Positions 1 through 8,154 of a stretch of 64,000 nt of DNA are shown here, piece after piece. Made by a program: the position numbers and the translations under genes. Under the pieces are notes generated by a model, which worked only from the letters and a program-made list of their open reading frames with translations, did not search any database and had not been told where the DNA came from. Every line of letters begins with the position of its first letter. Within the stretch, counting starts at the first letter, position 1. The stretch lies in contig NZ_NKUG01000086.1 in the NCBI RefSeq assembly GCF_014845095.1, forward strand, positions 1-64,000, in the 5' to 3' direction. The stretch is from Methylobacterium bullatum (GTDB lineage: Bacteria > Pseudomonadota > Alphaproteobacteria > Rhizobiales > Beijerinckiaceae).

Positions 1-177
1 CTTTTTCGCCGAACCGGCATTCACCTCGACGTCGCGGGCGAGGTTTCCGCAAAGGATCGGCCGCACGCTTCGACCAACTCGCTTGTCCCCCCGGTCATCG
101 AAGCCGGTCGGACGAGCGCCGTCCATGACGAATCATGACGTCCGCGAGCGATCCGCCTCCTCCGGAGCAACCACAAT

Positions 178-197
178 TTAACGGCCTCTTCCGTTAA
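178..197. promoter_or_regulatory. Perfect 7-bp inverted repeat upstream of the membrane spermidine synthase-like gene
   Basis: TTAACGG and CCGTTAA arms are separated by CCTCTT, about 30 bases before the ATG at 229. There is no T-run, so it looks more like an operator or mRNA hairpin than a terminator. The first 177 bases of the window hold no gene I can support. Confidence 0.3.
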
Positions 198-228
198 TCG
201 GCCGGCGGAAACGGAGTGGGCTCGACCA

Positions 229-2496
229 ATGACCATGGCAGCGGACGGAGCCCGGCATGCCGGTTTGAGCGGATCGTCCCGAGCGACGGCGTTTCTCGCG
301 CTGTTCGTCGCCACGATCTTCCTCTCGGCCCTGCTGCTCTTCGGCGTCCAGCCGATGTTCACCAAGATGGTGCTGCCGGTCCTCGGCGGCTCGCCCTCGG
401 TCTGGTCCGTGGCGATGGTGGTGTTCCAGTCCCTGCTTCTGGCCGGCTACGCCTATGCCCATGCCCTGGCCCGCTACCTGCCGCTGCGCGTCGCCGCCCC
501 GCTCCACCTCGCCGTGATGGGCTGCGCCCTGGCGGCTCTGCCGATCGAACTGGCCGCGGGCTGGGGCAAGCCGCCCGCCGATGGGGAAGCCGTCTGGCTG
601 CTCGGGCTGTTCCTCGTTTCGGTGGGCCTGCCGTTCTTCGCCCTGTCGGCGAACGGGCCGCTGCTGCAGGCCTGGTTCTCGCGCTCGAACCACCCCCATG
701 CGCGCGACCCGTACTTCCTCTACGGGGCGTCGAACATCGGCTCTTTCACGGCCCTGATCGCCTATCCCCTCGCCATCGAGCCGCTCCTCACCCTGCGCGA
801 CCAGAGCCGGGTCTGGATGCTGGGATTCGCGGTTCTCGCCGGACTGATCGCGATCTGCGCCGCCGCAGCCGCGCGCAACGCCTCGGCCCCGTCCCGGATC
901 GCGGCCGGCGTCGCGGCGGCCTCCGCCTCCCGGCGTGAGATCTGGCGCCAGCGGTTCGGCTGGATCGCCCTCTCCCTGGTGCCCTCGGGCCTCCTCGTCT
1001 CGGTGACGGCGCACATCTCCACCGATGTGGCGGCCGCGCCCCTGCTCTGGGTCGCGCCCCTGGCGCTGTTCCTCCTCACCTTCGTCCTCGCCTTCCGCGA
1101 GCGGATGGTCCCGTCCCAGACCGTCCTCGCCTGCCTCCAGGTCTTCGGCACCGCGATGGCGCTCCTGCCCATGACGGCGGCGTTCCCGCTCGGCATCGGA
1201 TTGGCGCTCCATCTCGGCCTTTTCTTCGTCAACGCCATGATCTGCCACGGGGCGCTCTACACGCGCCGCCCGGATGCGGCGCGGCTCACCGAGTTCTATC
1301 TCTGCCTGTCCTTCGGAGGCATGCTCGGGGGCATCTTCTGTGGGCTCCTCGCGCCGCGCATCTTCTCCACCGTCCTCGAATACCCGATCCTGCTCGTGGC
1401 CGCCCTGCTGTGCCGGCCGGACCTGTCCATCCTGTCCGCCGCGTCCTGGCGCGAGAACCGGCGCTCGCTCGCCATCCTGGCCGGGCTGATCGTGCTGGCC
1501 CTCCTGATCAACCTGACGATCCTGCCACGCTCCTGGCTCATCGTCGGCGCCCTCTGCCTGATGGGGGCGATGATCGCATTCTGGCGCAAGCCGCAGAACG
1601 TGGCGCTTCTGGCGATGGGCCTCGCCCTGTTCTCGGCCACGGTCAGCGGAGCCCTGACCTCGGGCGCGTCGGTGCGCTCGTTCTTCGGGGTGCACAAGAT
1701 CGCCACCTCGACGGACGGACATTTCCGCACCCTCAGCCACGGCACCACCCTGCACGGCGCGATGCGGATCGCCAACGAGGACGGTACGCCGTTCACCGGG
1801 CGGCCCGAGCCGGTGACCTACTTCACCATGGAGGGCGGCATCGGCCGCGCGATCGCCGCCGTCCGGTCACGCCAAGGCGGACGCCTCGACACGGTGGCCG
1901 TGGTCGGGCTCGGTGCCGGCAGCCTCGCCTGCCATGCCCAGGCCGGCGAGGCTTGGACCTTCCTGGAGATCGACCCGGAAGTGGTCCGCATCGCGCGGAA
2001 TCCCGCCCTGTTCCGCTTCCTCGGAGCCTGCGCCCCCGATGCCCGGATCGTCCTCGGCGATGCGCGCCTGACCCTGGCCGACGAGCCCGGTGGGAAGAGC
2101 CTGATCGTGGTCGACGCCTTCTCCTCCGACTCGATCCCGAGCCATCTCATGACGCGGGAAGCACTGGCGCTCTACGCCGCGAAGCTCGCGCCCGAAGGCG
2201 CCCTCGTCGTCCACATCTCGAACCGGCACCTCGAACTGCGCCACATCCTCGCCCGCGCGGCAGCCGACAAGGGCCTCGTCACCTTCGTCCGCGACGGGCG
2301 CCTGATGGACAGCATCGACGGACCGCGCTTCCGTCAGGCCTCTATCGTCGTCGCCATCGCCCGCGACGAGGCCCATCTCGGGACGCTCGCCGAACCGGGC
2401 GAGTGGACGCGGGTCGTGCCCGACATGGGCCGCCGTCCCTGGAGCGACGATTTCAGCAACGTCGTCGAGGCCATGCTCGACGAGATGAGGCGATGA
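229..2496 (+). CDS. Membrane-fused spermidine synthase-like protein
   Basis: The 755-residue protein has a long hydrophobic N-terminal part (about residues 20-480) made of many membrane helices, followed by a soluble spermidine/spermine synthase-like methyltransferase fold (about 540-730). In that domain VAVVGLGAGSLACHA is the nucleotide-binding glycine loop, FLEIDPEVV the acidic residue after beta-2, and VDAFSSDSIPSHLMT the region matching the aminopropyltransferase DAFSSDxIPxHL signature. Proteins of this fused MFS/spermidine synthase layout are common in proteobacteria, but their substrate is generally unknown, so polyamine synthesis is not assured. ATG at 229 is used; a second ATG follows at 235. 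It stands alone, facing the TAXI gene tail to tail with 15 bases between the stops. Confidence 0.85.
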   Translation: MTMAADGARHAGLSGSSRATAFLALFVATIFLSALLLFGVQPMFTKMVLPVLGGSPSVWSVAMVVFQSLLLAGYAYAHALARYLPLRVAAPLHLAVMGCALAALPIELAAGWGKPPADGEAVWLLGLFLVSVGLPFFALSANGPLLQAWFSRSNHPHARDPYFLYGASNIGSFTALIAYPLAIEPLLTLRDQSRVWMLGFAVLAGLIAICAAAAARNASAPSRIAAGVAAASASRREIWRQRFGWIALSLVPSGLLVSVTAHISTDVAAAPLLWVAPLALFLLTFVLAFRERMVPSQTVLACLQVFGTAMALLPMTAAFPLGIGLALHLGLFFVNAMICHGALYTRRPDAARLTEFYLCLSFGGMLGGIFCGLLAPRIFSTVLEYPILLVAALLCRPDLSILSAASWRENRRSLAILAGLIVLALLINLTILPRSWLIVGALCLMGAMIAFWRKPQNVALLAMGLALFSATVSGALTSGASVRSFFGVHKIATSTDGHFRTLSHGTTLHGAMRIANEDGTPFTGRPEPVTYFTMEGGIGRAIAAVRSRQGGRLDTVAVVGLGAGSLACHAQAGEAWTFLEIDPEVVRIARNPALFRFLGACAPDARIVLGDARLTLADEPGGKSLIVVDAFSSDSIPSHLMTREALALYAAKLAPEGALVVHISNRHLELRHILARAAADKGLVTFVRDGRLMDSIDGPRFRQASIVVAIARDEAHLGTLAEPGEWTRVVPDMGRRPWSDDFSNVVEAMLDEMRR

Positions 2497-2511
2497 GGGG
2501 AAAAGCCGCGC

Positions 2512-3942
2512 CTATTCCGCCGCCGGCCGATCCAGCCTGAGGAGACGCGCGGACCGCGTCCGCAGGGGCCGGCGCTCGGGCTCGGCGCCGGTGACAAGGG
2601 AACGGCGGGCATCCGCGATGGCGCCGTGCACGGCGTCGATGGCCAGGATCAGGGCGTTCATCGCGCGGGTGTCGACGTTGCGCTCGCGGGCGTGCTGGAC
2701 GACGTCGGTGACGAGGTCGTCGGTCTCGCGAACGAGGCCGTCGAGCTGCTCCCTCGTGGTGGCCGAGCGGATGTCCCTGAGGATGTCGAGGAGCCGGTCG
2801 AGGACCACGTCCACCCGCTCGCGGCGCTGGCGGGCGAGGCGCTGGCCGAGCCAGGCGATGCCGGAGCCGATGGTGCCGCCGAAAAAGGCGAGCAGGTAGA
2901 CGTAATCCTCGTAGCGCTCGAACAGGGTCTGCTGCTCGCGCTCGAAATAATCGACCGCGCCCGGATGGTTGGGCAGGCGGGCGCTGGTGGCGGCCACCGA
3001 CGTCTCGAAATCCGGGGCCTTCATCAGGTTGGCGATGGGCGCGCCGGGCGCCAGCTTCGAGCGCCATTCGAACAGGTGCTGGGTGACGGAGGCCACCGAG
3101 TAGCGGCTCACCCCGCCCCGCGCCATCAGCCGGTAGGAAGCGCCCACCGTCTTCACGTCCTCCTCGGGGCGCTTGGGCCGGCCGCCGAACGTGCCGGCGG
3201 GGATCGTCGCCGATTGCAGTTCGGGCATCCGCTGCACGATGGCGTCGCCGTCGGGGACGGAGACGATGGTGATCTTCTTCTCGTGGGAGGCCATCTCCAC
3301 CGCCCGGACCGTGGAGATCGCGGCCTTCGAGGTCGGCGCCGCGATGACGGCGACGGCGTCCACGGTGCCGGCCTGCAGCGCGGCGGTCACCTCGCCGGGC
3401 TTGAGCGGCACCAGGGCGATATGGCCGGCGGTGAGGGCATGGCCGGGCTCGGGCGCCGGCACGGGGGTGAAATCGTAGAAGCCGAGGAGGTTGGTGACGA
3501 AGGGCCGGTCGGCCGCGTGTCGTTCGACGATGCCGAGGCGCTTGGTCGCGAGGTCGGGGAAGCTCTCGATCGCGCTGGCCTCGGGGGTGGCGATGAGAAG
3601 CGTCTCCTCGTGAAGGAGCGCAAGCGTCAGGCCGTTATCGGGCAGGAAGACGTCGGGCCGGACCACGGCGAGATCGGCGTTCCCGGCCTGGAGCGCGGCG
3701 GCGCTGTCGCGCACGTCGTCATAGGTCCGCACGTTGAGGCGCACGTCCTCCCGCGCCCGTTTGAGGGCCTGGGCATAGGTTTCGAGCAGTTGCGCCTCGG
3801 CCCCGTCGCGCGGGCCGACCGCCACGGTGAGCACCGTCGGGCGCGACAGGTAGACCACGGCGGCCGCGAGAACGGCGAAGCCGAGGCCGAGCGCGACCAG
3901 GAGCCACTCGCGCTTCAGGAGGAATGCCGGCATGACATGCAT
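2512..3942 (-). CDS. TAXI-family TRAP transporter solute-binding protein
   Basis: The 476-residue protein begins with a short cytoplasmic stretch and one N-terminal membrane helix (LLVALGLGFAVLAAAVVYL). A periplasmic binding domain of the TAXI type follows (about 40-300: TVLTVAVGPRDG, NADLAVVRPDV). A second hydrophobic helix near residue 345 (YVYLLAFFGGTIGSGIAWLG) and a basic C-terminal cytoplasmic tail follow, so the protein looks membrane-anchored at both ends rather than freely periplasmic. TAXI proteins bind carboxylates or amino acids for TRAP permeases, but no permease subunits are adjacent, as is common for these anchored versions. The start MHVMPAFLL is chosen because the longer frame adds 56 residues without membrane or fold character. 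It is divergent from recX. Confidence 0.8.
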   Translation of the reverse strand: MHVMPAFLLKREWLLVALGLGFAVLAAAVVYLSRPTVLTVAVGPRDGAEAQLLETYAQALKRAREDVRLNVRTYDDVRDSAAALQAGNADLAVVRPDVFLPDNGLTLALLHEETLLIATPEASAIESFPDLATKRLGIVERHAADRPFVTNLLGFYDFTPVPAPEPGHALTAGHIALVPLKPGEVTAALQAGTVDAVAVIAAPTSKAAISTVRAVEMASHEKKITIVSVPDGDAIVQRMPELQSATIPAGTFGGRPKRPEEDVKTVGASYRLMARGGVSRYSVASVTQHLFEWRSKLAPGAPIANLMKAPDFETSVAATSARLPNHPGAVDYFEREQQTLFERYEDYVYLLAFFGGTIGSGIAWLGQRLARQRRERVDVVLDRLLDILRDIRSATTREQLDGLVRETDDLVTDVVQHARERNVDTRAMNALILAIDAVHGAIADARRSLVTGAEPERRPLRTRSARLLRLDRPAAE

Positions 3943-4031
3943 GCGTCCTCTCGGGGTAAGACAGGCAACCGGTTCACGGTCGAGACGATGCGCCTCATGA
4001 TCCTGAAACCTGTCCGAAGCGTGATGAACCG

Positions 4032-4697
4032 ATGAGCGCTCGAAACGTTGCAGCGGGACGTGTCGTGCCCTCGCGACAGGCAAAATCCACGCCCCGCGAG
4101 GCAAAGCCAATGTCGCGCGAGGCAGAGCCCACGCCCCGCGCGGCGAAACCTACGCCGCCGATCACGGCCGCGTATCTGGAGCGCGTCGCCCTGCAGTATC
4201 TGGAGCGCTACAGCGCCTCCGTAGCGATGCTGCGCCAGACCTTGGAGCGCCGGGTCGCCAAGCGGTGCCGGCTCCGGGACGAAGACCCCGCCGCCTTCGC
4301 CGAGACCGTCGCCGCCATCGTGGAGCGCGCCCGTTCCTCCGGCCTCGTGGACGACGCCCGGTTCACCGCCGCGCGGGCGGCGACCCTGCGCCGGCGCGGG
4401 GCCTCCGCCCGCGGCCTCTCGGCCAAGCTCGCCGCCAAGGGGGTCGACCGGACGCTCATCGCCGAAACCCTGGAGACCGAGCGCGACCGGGGTGAGGAGG
4501 AGGGCACCGATGCCGAGGAGGTGGCGGCCCGCGCCTATGCCAAGCGCCGCCGGCTCGGCCCGTTCCGCCGCCCCGACCTCCGCGCCGCCCACCGCGACAA
4601 GGATCTCGCCTCGATGGCGAGGGCCGGGTTCTCGTACGGATTGGCGAAAACGATCGTCGACGAGGAGGTGAATGCGGAGGACGGGCTCGACCGGTGA
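4032..4697 (+). CDS. recX: RecX-family regulatory protein
   Basis: The 221-residue protein has a basic, Pro/Ala-rich N-terminal leader of about 40 residues, then the all-helical RecX repeat fold: [60 protein letters not shown] and a C-terminal FSYGLAKTIVDE helix. RecX binds RecA filaments and limits strand exchange. recX often follows recA or lexA, but neither is next to it here. The two genes downstream on the same strand are the rSAM/UdgX DNA-metabolism pair, 320 bases away across a palindromic repeat. Start ATG 4032 is the first in the frame. Confidence 0.8.
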   Translation: MSARNVAAGRVVPSRQAKSTPREAKPMSREAEPTPRAAKPTPPITAAYLERVALQYLERYSASVAMLRQTLERRVAKRCRLRDEDPAAFAETVAAIVERARSSGLVDDARFTAARAATLRRRGASARGLSAKLAAKGVDRTLIAETLETERDRGEEEGTDAEEVAARAYAKRRRLGPFRRPDLRAAHRDKDLASMARAGFSYGLAKTIVDEEVNAEDGLDR

Positions 4698-4783
4698 TGG
4701 CCGTCTCGTCGTGAGCCGGGCGGTGCTGCCCCACTCCTCGCACGCCTACGGCATTCACACCTTTCGCGCGCTACGCGGCCGTC

Positions 4784-4889
4784 CTCCCACTTGTGGGGAG
4801 GAATTGGAGGTGGGGGTGGTTGGGTGACCCTCAGCCGTCGGAGGCCAGCGGCGCCACCCCCACTCCTGACCTCTCCCCACAGGGGGGAG
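4784..4889. repeat. Imperfect palindromic intergenic repeat, family A
   Basis: Two arms of about 35 bases (4784-4818 and 4855-4889) are inverted copies of each other with a handful of mismatches, around the core CTGTGGGGAGAGG. They can form one long hairpin. The element fills most of the 319-base gap between recX and the radical SAM gene; I see no gene in this gap. Smaller palindromes sharing a CTCTCCCC/GGGGAGAG core occur at 29836 and 31403. Confidence 0.7.
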
Positions 4890-5016
4890 AGGGACGCGCG
4901 ATGCCAGATGAACCCGGTGGTCCCACATGCGGGGAGACGGGAAAGCGCGCTGCGACATTTTCGGCCGCGCCCGACAAAAACTTGAACGAAACACGAACGA
5001 CGCGCATGTCCCTGTC

Positions 5017-6231
5017 ATGGACGAGACCCTCGCCAAGAAGCTGCGCATCCTGGCCGATGCCGCGAAATACGATGCGTCCTGCTCCTCGTCGGGAGCGCCC
5101 AAACGGGTGGCCGGCAAGGGCGAACTCGGCTCGACCACCGGCGCCGGCATCTGCCACGCCTACACGCCGGACGGGCGCTGTATCTCGCTCCTGAAGATCC
5201 TGCTGACCAATTACTGCCTGTTCGACTGCGCCTATTGCGTGAACCGGCGCTCCTCCAACGTCGCCCGCGCCAAGTTCACCGTCGAGGAGGTCGTGACCCT
5301 CACGGTGGAGTTCTACAAGCGCAACTATATCGAAGGGTTGTTCCTCTCCTCGGGCATCATCAAGTCGCCCGACCACACGATGGAACTTCTGACGCGGGTG
5401 GCGAAGTCCCTGCGGCGCGACCACGGCTTTCGCGGCTACATTCACCTCAAGTCGATCCCGGAGGCGAGCCCGTGGCTGGTGGAGGAGGCGGGGCTCTATG
5501 CCGACCGGCTCTCGATCAACCTCGAACTCCCCACCGATGCCAGCCTGCACCGGCTGGCGCCGGAAAAGAACGGCCCGGTCATCCAGAACGCGATGAAGCA
5601 GATCGGCGCCCGGATCACCGAGGCGAAGGCCGAGAAGCGCCGGTTCTCGCCCGCCGGGCAGTCGACGCAGGTCATCGTCGGTGCGGACACCACCACCGAC
5701 GAGGCGCTGATCCGCAAGAGCGCCCTCCTGTACGGATCGTTCAACCTGAAGCGGGTCTATTACTCGGCCTTCAGCCCGATCCCCGACGGCTCCGCCATCC
5801 TGCCCCTGAAATCCCCGCCGCTCCAGCGCGAGCACCGGCTCTACCAGGCCGATTGGCTGATCCGGTATTACGACTTCTCCGCCGACGACGTGGCCGATGC
5901 CGCCGAGGACGGCATGTTCTCCCTCGACATCGACCCGAAACTGGCCTGGGCGCTGAAGCACCGGGGGCGTTTCCCCGTGGACGTGAACGCCGCCGACCGC
6001 GAGATGCTGCTGCGGGTGCCGGGCCTCGGTGCGCGGGCCGTGGACAAGATCGTGAAGGCGCGCCGCCACACGCGGCTGCGCCTGGACGACGTCGCCCGTC
6101 TCACCTCCGGCCTCAAGCGCGCCCGCCCGTTCCTGATTGCCGCCGATTATCACCCGGGACCCGGGGGCACCGACAGGCTGGACCTGCGCGCCAAGCTCGT
6201 CGAGCCGGCGCGGCAGCTGAGCTTGTTTTGA
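5017..6231 (+). CDS. Radical SAM protein linked to UDG-family protein (rSAM_link_UDG)
   Basis: The 404-residue protein carries a radical SAM CxxxCxxC motif at Cys67, Cys71 and Cys74 (NYCLFDCAYCVNRR), a TIM-barrel body (LFLSSGI, INLELPT, TQVIVGA) and a C-terminal helix-hairpin-helix module (PVDVNAADREMLLRVPGLG), which suggests DNA binding. This matches the TIGRFAM family rSAM_link_UDG, annotated as a putative DNA modification/repair radical SAM protein. Members are nearly always next to the UDG-like partner, as here, where the partner begins 177 bases downstream. The reaction is unknown. The start MDETLAKKL (ATG 5017) is chosen; the open frame extends 30 residues upstream into non-conserved sequence. 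Confidence 0.9.
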   Translation: MDETLAKKLRILADAAKYDASCSSSGAPKRVAGKGELGSTTGAGICHAYTPDGRCISLLKILLTNYCLFDCAYCVNRRSSNVARAKFTVEEVVTLTVEFYKRNYIEGLFLSSGIIKSPDHTMELLTRVAKSLRRDHGFRGYIHLKSIPEASPWLVEEAGLYADRLSINLELPTDASLHRLAPEKNGPVIQNAMKQIGARITEAKAEKRRFSPAGQSTQVIVGADTTTDEALIRKSALLYGSFNLKRVYYSAFSPIPDGSAILPLKSPPLQREHRLYQADWLIRYYDFSADDVADAAEDGMFSLDIDPKLAWALKHRGRFPVDVNAADREMLLRVPGLGARAVDKIVKARRHTRLRLDDVARLTSGLKRARPFLIAADYHPGPGGTDRLDLRAKLVEPARQLSLF

Positions 6232-6301
6232 CGGGGTCGGATGACACGCCGCTCTTCTCTCCCCCCTCCGCCCTCCGATATTCACACATCTCGCGGGCAG
6301 C

Positions 6302-6407
6302 GCGGGTCCCCTCTCCTGGAAGGAGAGGGACAGGGTGAGGTGCGTGACCTCTTCGAAGATGGACCACACCTCACCCCAACCCTCTCCTTCCAGGAGAGGG
6401 AGCCCGC
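6302..6407. repeat. Long near-perfect palindromic intergenic repeat, family B
   Basis: Arms 6302-6342 and 6367-6407 (41 bases each) differ at only a few positions as inverted copies and flank a 24-base loop. The core is CTCTCCTGGAAGGAGAG. The right arm carries AGGAGAGGG, which lies about 10 bases before the GTG at 6409 and could serve as Shine-Dalgarno sequence for the downstream gene. Confidence 0.75.
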
Positions 6408-6408
6408 C

Positions 6409-7923
6409 GTGAGCGATGTGGAACACCCTCTGACAAAGGGAACAGCCGTCGAGCAGACGGGTCGATCCAGGAATTCCGCAGAGGGGGCAAGGTCGGGTGG
6501 ATCACTCCAAACGATCACCCTCCGCGAGGGCGCCGATCTCGACGGGTTCCGCGCCGCAGCGCGCCGGCTCGCCGCCGCATCGGTCCCGCCCGATAGAGCA
6601 GTCTGGTCCATCGGGCAGGCCCCCGGCCTGTTCGGACAGGTCTCCCAGCCCGAATCCGGCTCCGATGCGCCACTAAGCCTGCCGCGCGCGGCGGCCGACC
6701 TGATCCGCATGGTCGTCCCGCACCGCGACCCCGAGCGCTATGCCCTGCTCTACACCCTGATCTGGCGCGTCATCCATGGCGAGCGCGGGCTGATGGAGGT
6801 CGGAAGCGATCCGCTGGTCCATCGCCTCGACCGGATGCGCAAGGCCATCGCCCGCGACCTCCACAAGATGCACGCCTTCCTGCGGTTCCGGCGGACGGAA
6901 GTCGATGGCGTCGAGCGCTTCGTCGCCTGGTTCGAGCCGGACCATCACATCCTGGAGGCGGCGAGCACCTTCTTCGTCGCGCGCTTCCGATCCCTGAACT
7001 GGTCGATCCTCACGCCTGACGGCTCGGCCCATTGGGACGGCGACACCCTGACCTTCGGGCCGCCGGGACGTCGCGAGGATGCGCCCGAGGCGGATGGGTT
7101 CGAGGCCGGCTGGCGCGATTACTACGAGAGCACGTTCAATCCCGCCCGCACCAACCTCGCCGCCATGCGGGCGGAGATGCCGAAGAAGTACTGGCGCAAC
7201 ATGCCGGAGACTGCGGCGATTCCCGGCCTCGTCCGCGCCGCCTCAGCCCGCACGGAAGCCATGATCGAGAGGGAGCCGCAGATGCCGACCAAGCGCAATC
7301 CCGCCAAGGCCGTCGCCGCGATGTCCGACCAGGATCCCGCCTCACTGGAGGAGCTCAACGCCATCATCCGGCGCTCCGAGCCCCTGGTGCCGGGCGCGAC
7401 CCAGGCCGTCCTCGGCGAAGGCCCCGCCCATGCCGCCATCGCCTTCGTCGGCGAGCAGCCGGGCGACCAGGAGGACCGGCAGGGGCGGCCCTTCGTGGGA
7501 CCGGCCGGGCAGCTCTTGTCCCGCGCCATGGCGGATGCCGGGATAGAGCGGAACGCGGCCTACCTCACCAATGCGGTCAAGCATTTCAAGTTCGAGGAGC
7601 GCGGCAAGCGCCGCATCCACCAGAAGCCCACCGCCGGGGAAGTGAGCCATTACCGCTGGTGGCTCGACCGGGAGCTGGATTTCGTGGCCCCCAAACTCGT
7701 CGTGGCCCTGGGCGCCACCGCCGTCCTGGCCCTGACGGGCAAGGCGATCCCCATCACCCGCGCCCGTGGCCCGGCCGCCTTCGGCAAGGCCTATGAGGGG
7801 TTCATCACCGTGCACCCCTCCTATCTCCTGCGCCTGCCGGACGAGGCCAAGGAAGACGCCTACGTGGCCTTCGTGGCCGACCTGAAACGGGTGGGCGACC
7901 TCGCGCGCGAGTTGGGGGCCTAG
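6409..7923 (+). CDS. DUF4130-UdgX fusion: UDG-superfamily DNA-binding protein
   Basis: This is a fusion. Residues about 34-290 match the DUF4130 DNA-metabolism domain (YALLYTLIWRVIHGERGL, KMHAFLRFR). Residues about 310-504 are a UdgX-type uracil-DNA glycosylase domain, with motif GEQPGDQED (348-356), the UdgX-specific loop KRRIH (400-404) and motif HPS (469-471). In characterised mycobacterial UdgX the loop histidine forms a covalent bond with the sugar after uracil excision; His404 here sits at that position. With the radical SAM neighbour this forms the conserved rSAM/DUF4130/UDG set. The start is uncertain: the frame opens at 6241, but that portion translates the palindromic repeat. GTG 6409 has a good ribosome site, and GTG 6418 is an alternative. 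Confidence 0.85.
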   Translation: MSDVEHPLTKGTAVEQTGRSRNSAEGARSGGSLQTITLREGADLDGFRAAARRLAAASVPPDRAVWSIGQAPGLFGQVSQPESGSDAPLSLPRAAADLIRMVVPHRDPERYALLYTLIWRVIHGERGLMEVGSDPLVHRLDRMRKAIARDLHKMHAFLRFRRTEVDGVERFVAWFEPDHHILEAASTFFVARFRSLNWSILTPDGSAHWDGDTLTFGPPGRREDAPEADGFEAGWRDYYESTFNPARTNLAAMRAEMPKKYWRNMPETAAIPGLVRAASARTEAMIEREPQMPTKRNPAKAVAAMSDQDPASLEELNAIIRRSEPLVPGATQAVLGEGPAHAAIAFVGEQPGDQEDRQGRPFVGPAGQLLSRAMADAGIERNAAYLTNAVKHFKFEERGKRRIHQKPTAGEVSHYRWWLDRELDFVAPKLVVALGATAVLALTGKAIPITRARGPAAFGKAYEGFITVHPSYLLRLPDEAKEDAYVAFVADLKRVGDLARELGA

Positions 7924-7968
7924 CCAAGCGGCGGTGGCGTCGCCGGGCTTAGCGCCCCCGTCGTGATG

Positions 7969-8154
7969 CTACGTTGTCCGAGGACGAAACCCTTCGTAGG
8001 TCATGTAGATCAGGGTTCCGGCCAACACGGCGCTGGCCAGACTGTCCCAGATTCCGTCGACGATCAGGGCGATCGCCAGGCTGAGCAGGGTCAGGGCGGC
8101 GAGGATCGATGGGATTGCCCAGGTCCGGGACCGGATGAGCGGGCGCGTCTTCAT
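7969..8154 (-). CDS. Small two-helix membrane protein downstream of PepSY gene
   Basis: This 61-residue protein starts ATG 8154, overlapping the stop of the PepSY gene as ATGA, so it is probably translationally coupled. It has a basic N-terminus (MKTRPLIRSR), two hydrophobic segments (AIPSILAALTLLSLAIALIV and LASAVLAGTLIYM) and a short tail ending FRPRTT. A small membrane protein behind a TonB receptor/PepSY pair is a recurring arrangement in proteobacterial iron uptake; its role is unknown. The overlap, membrane character and open frame support it being a real gene. Confidence 0.65.
   Translation of the reverse strand: MKTRPLIRSRTWAIPSILAALTLLSLAIALIVDGIWDSLASAVLAGTLIYMTYEGFRPRTT

Noticed and set aside
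178-1755. A 525-codon open frame on the minus strand opposite the spermidine synthase-like gene
   Set aside because: Arg/Gly/Glu-rich low-complexity translation typical of antisense frames in GC-rich DNA; the plus-strand protein has clear motifs.
4784-6407. Palindromic repeats considered as a CRISPR array
   Set aside because: They are inverted arms in separate gaps, with no regular spacers and no cas genes.
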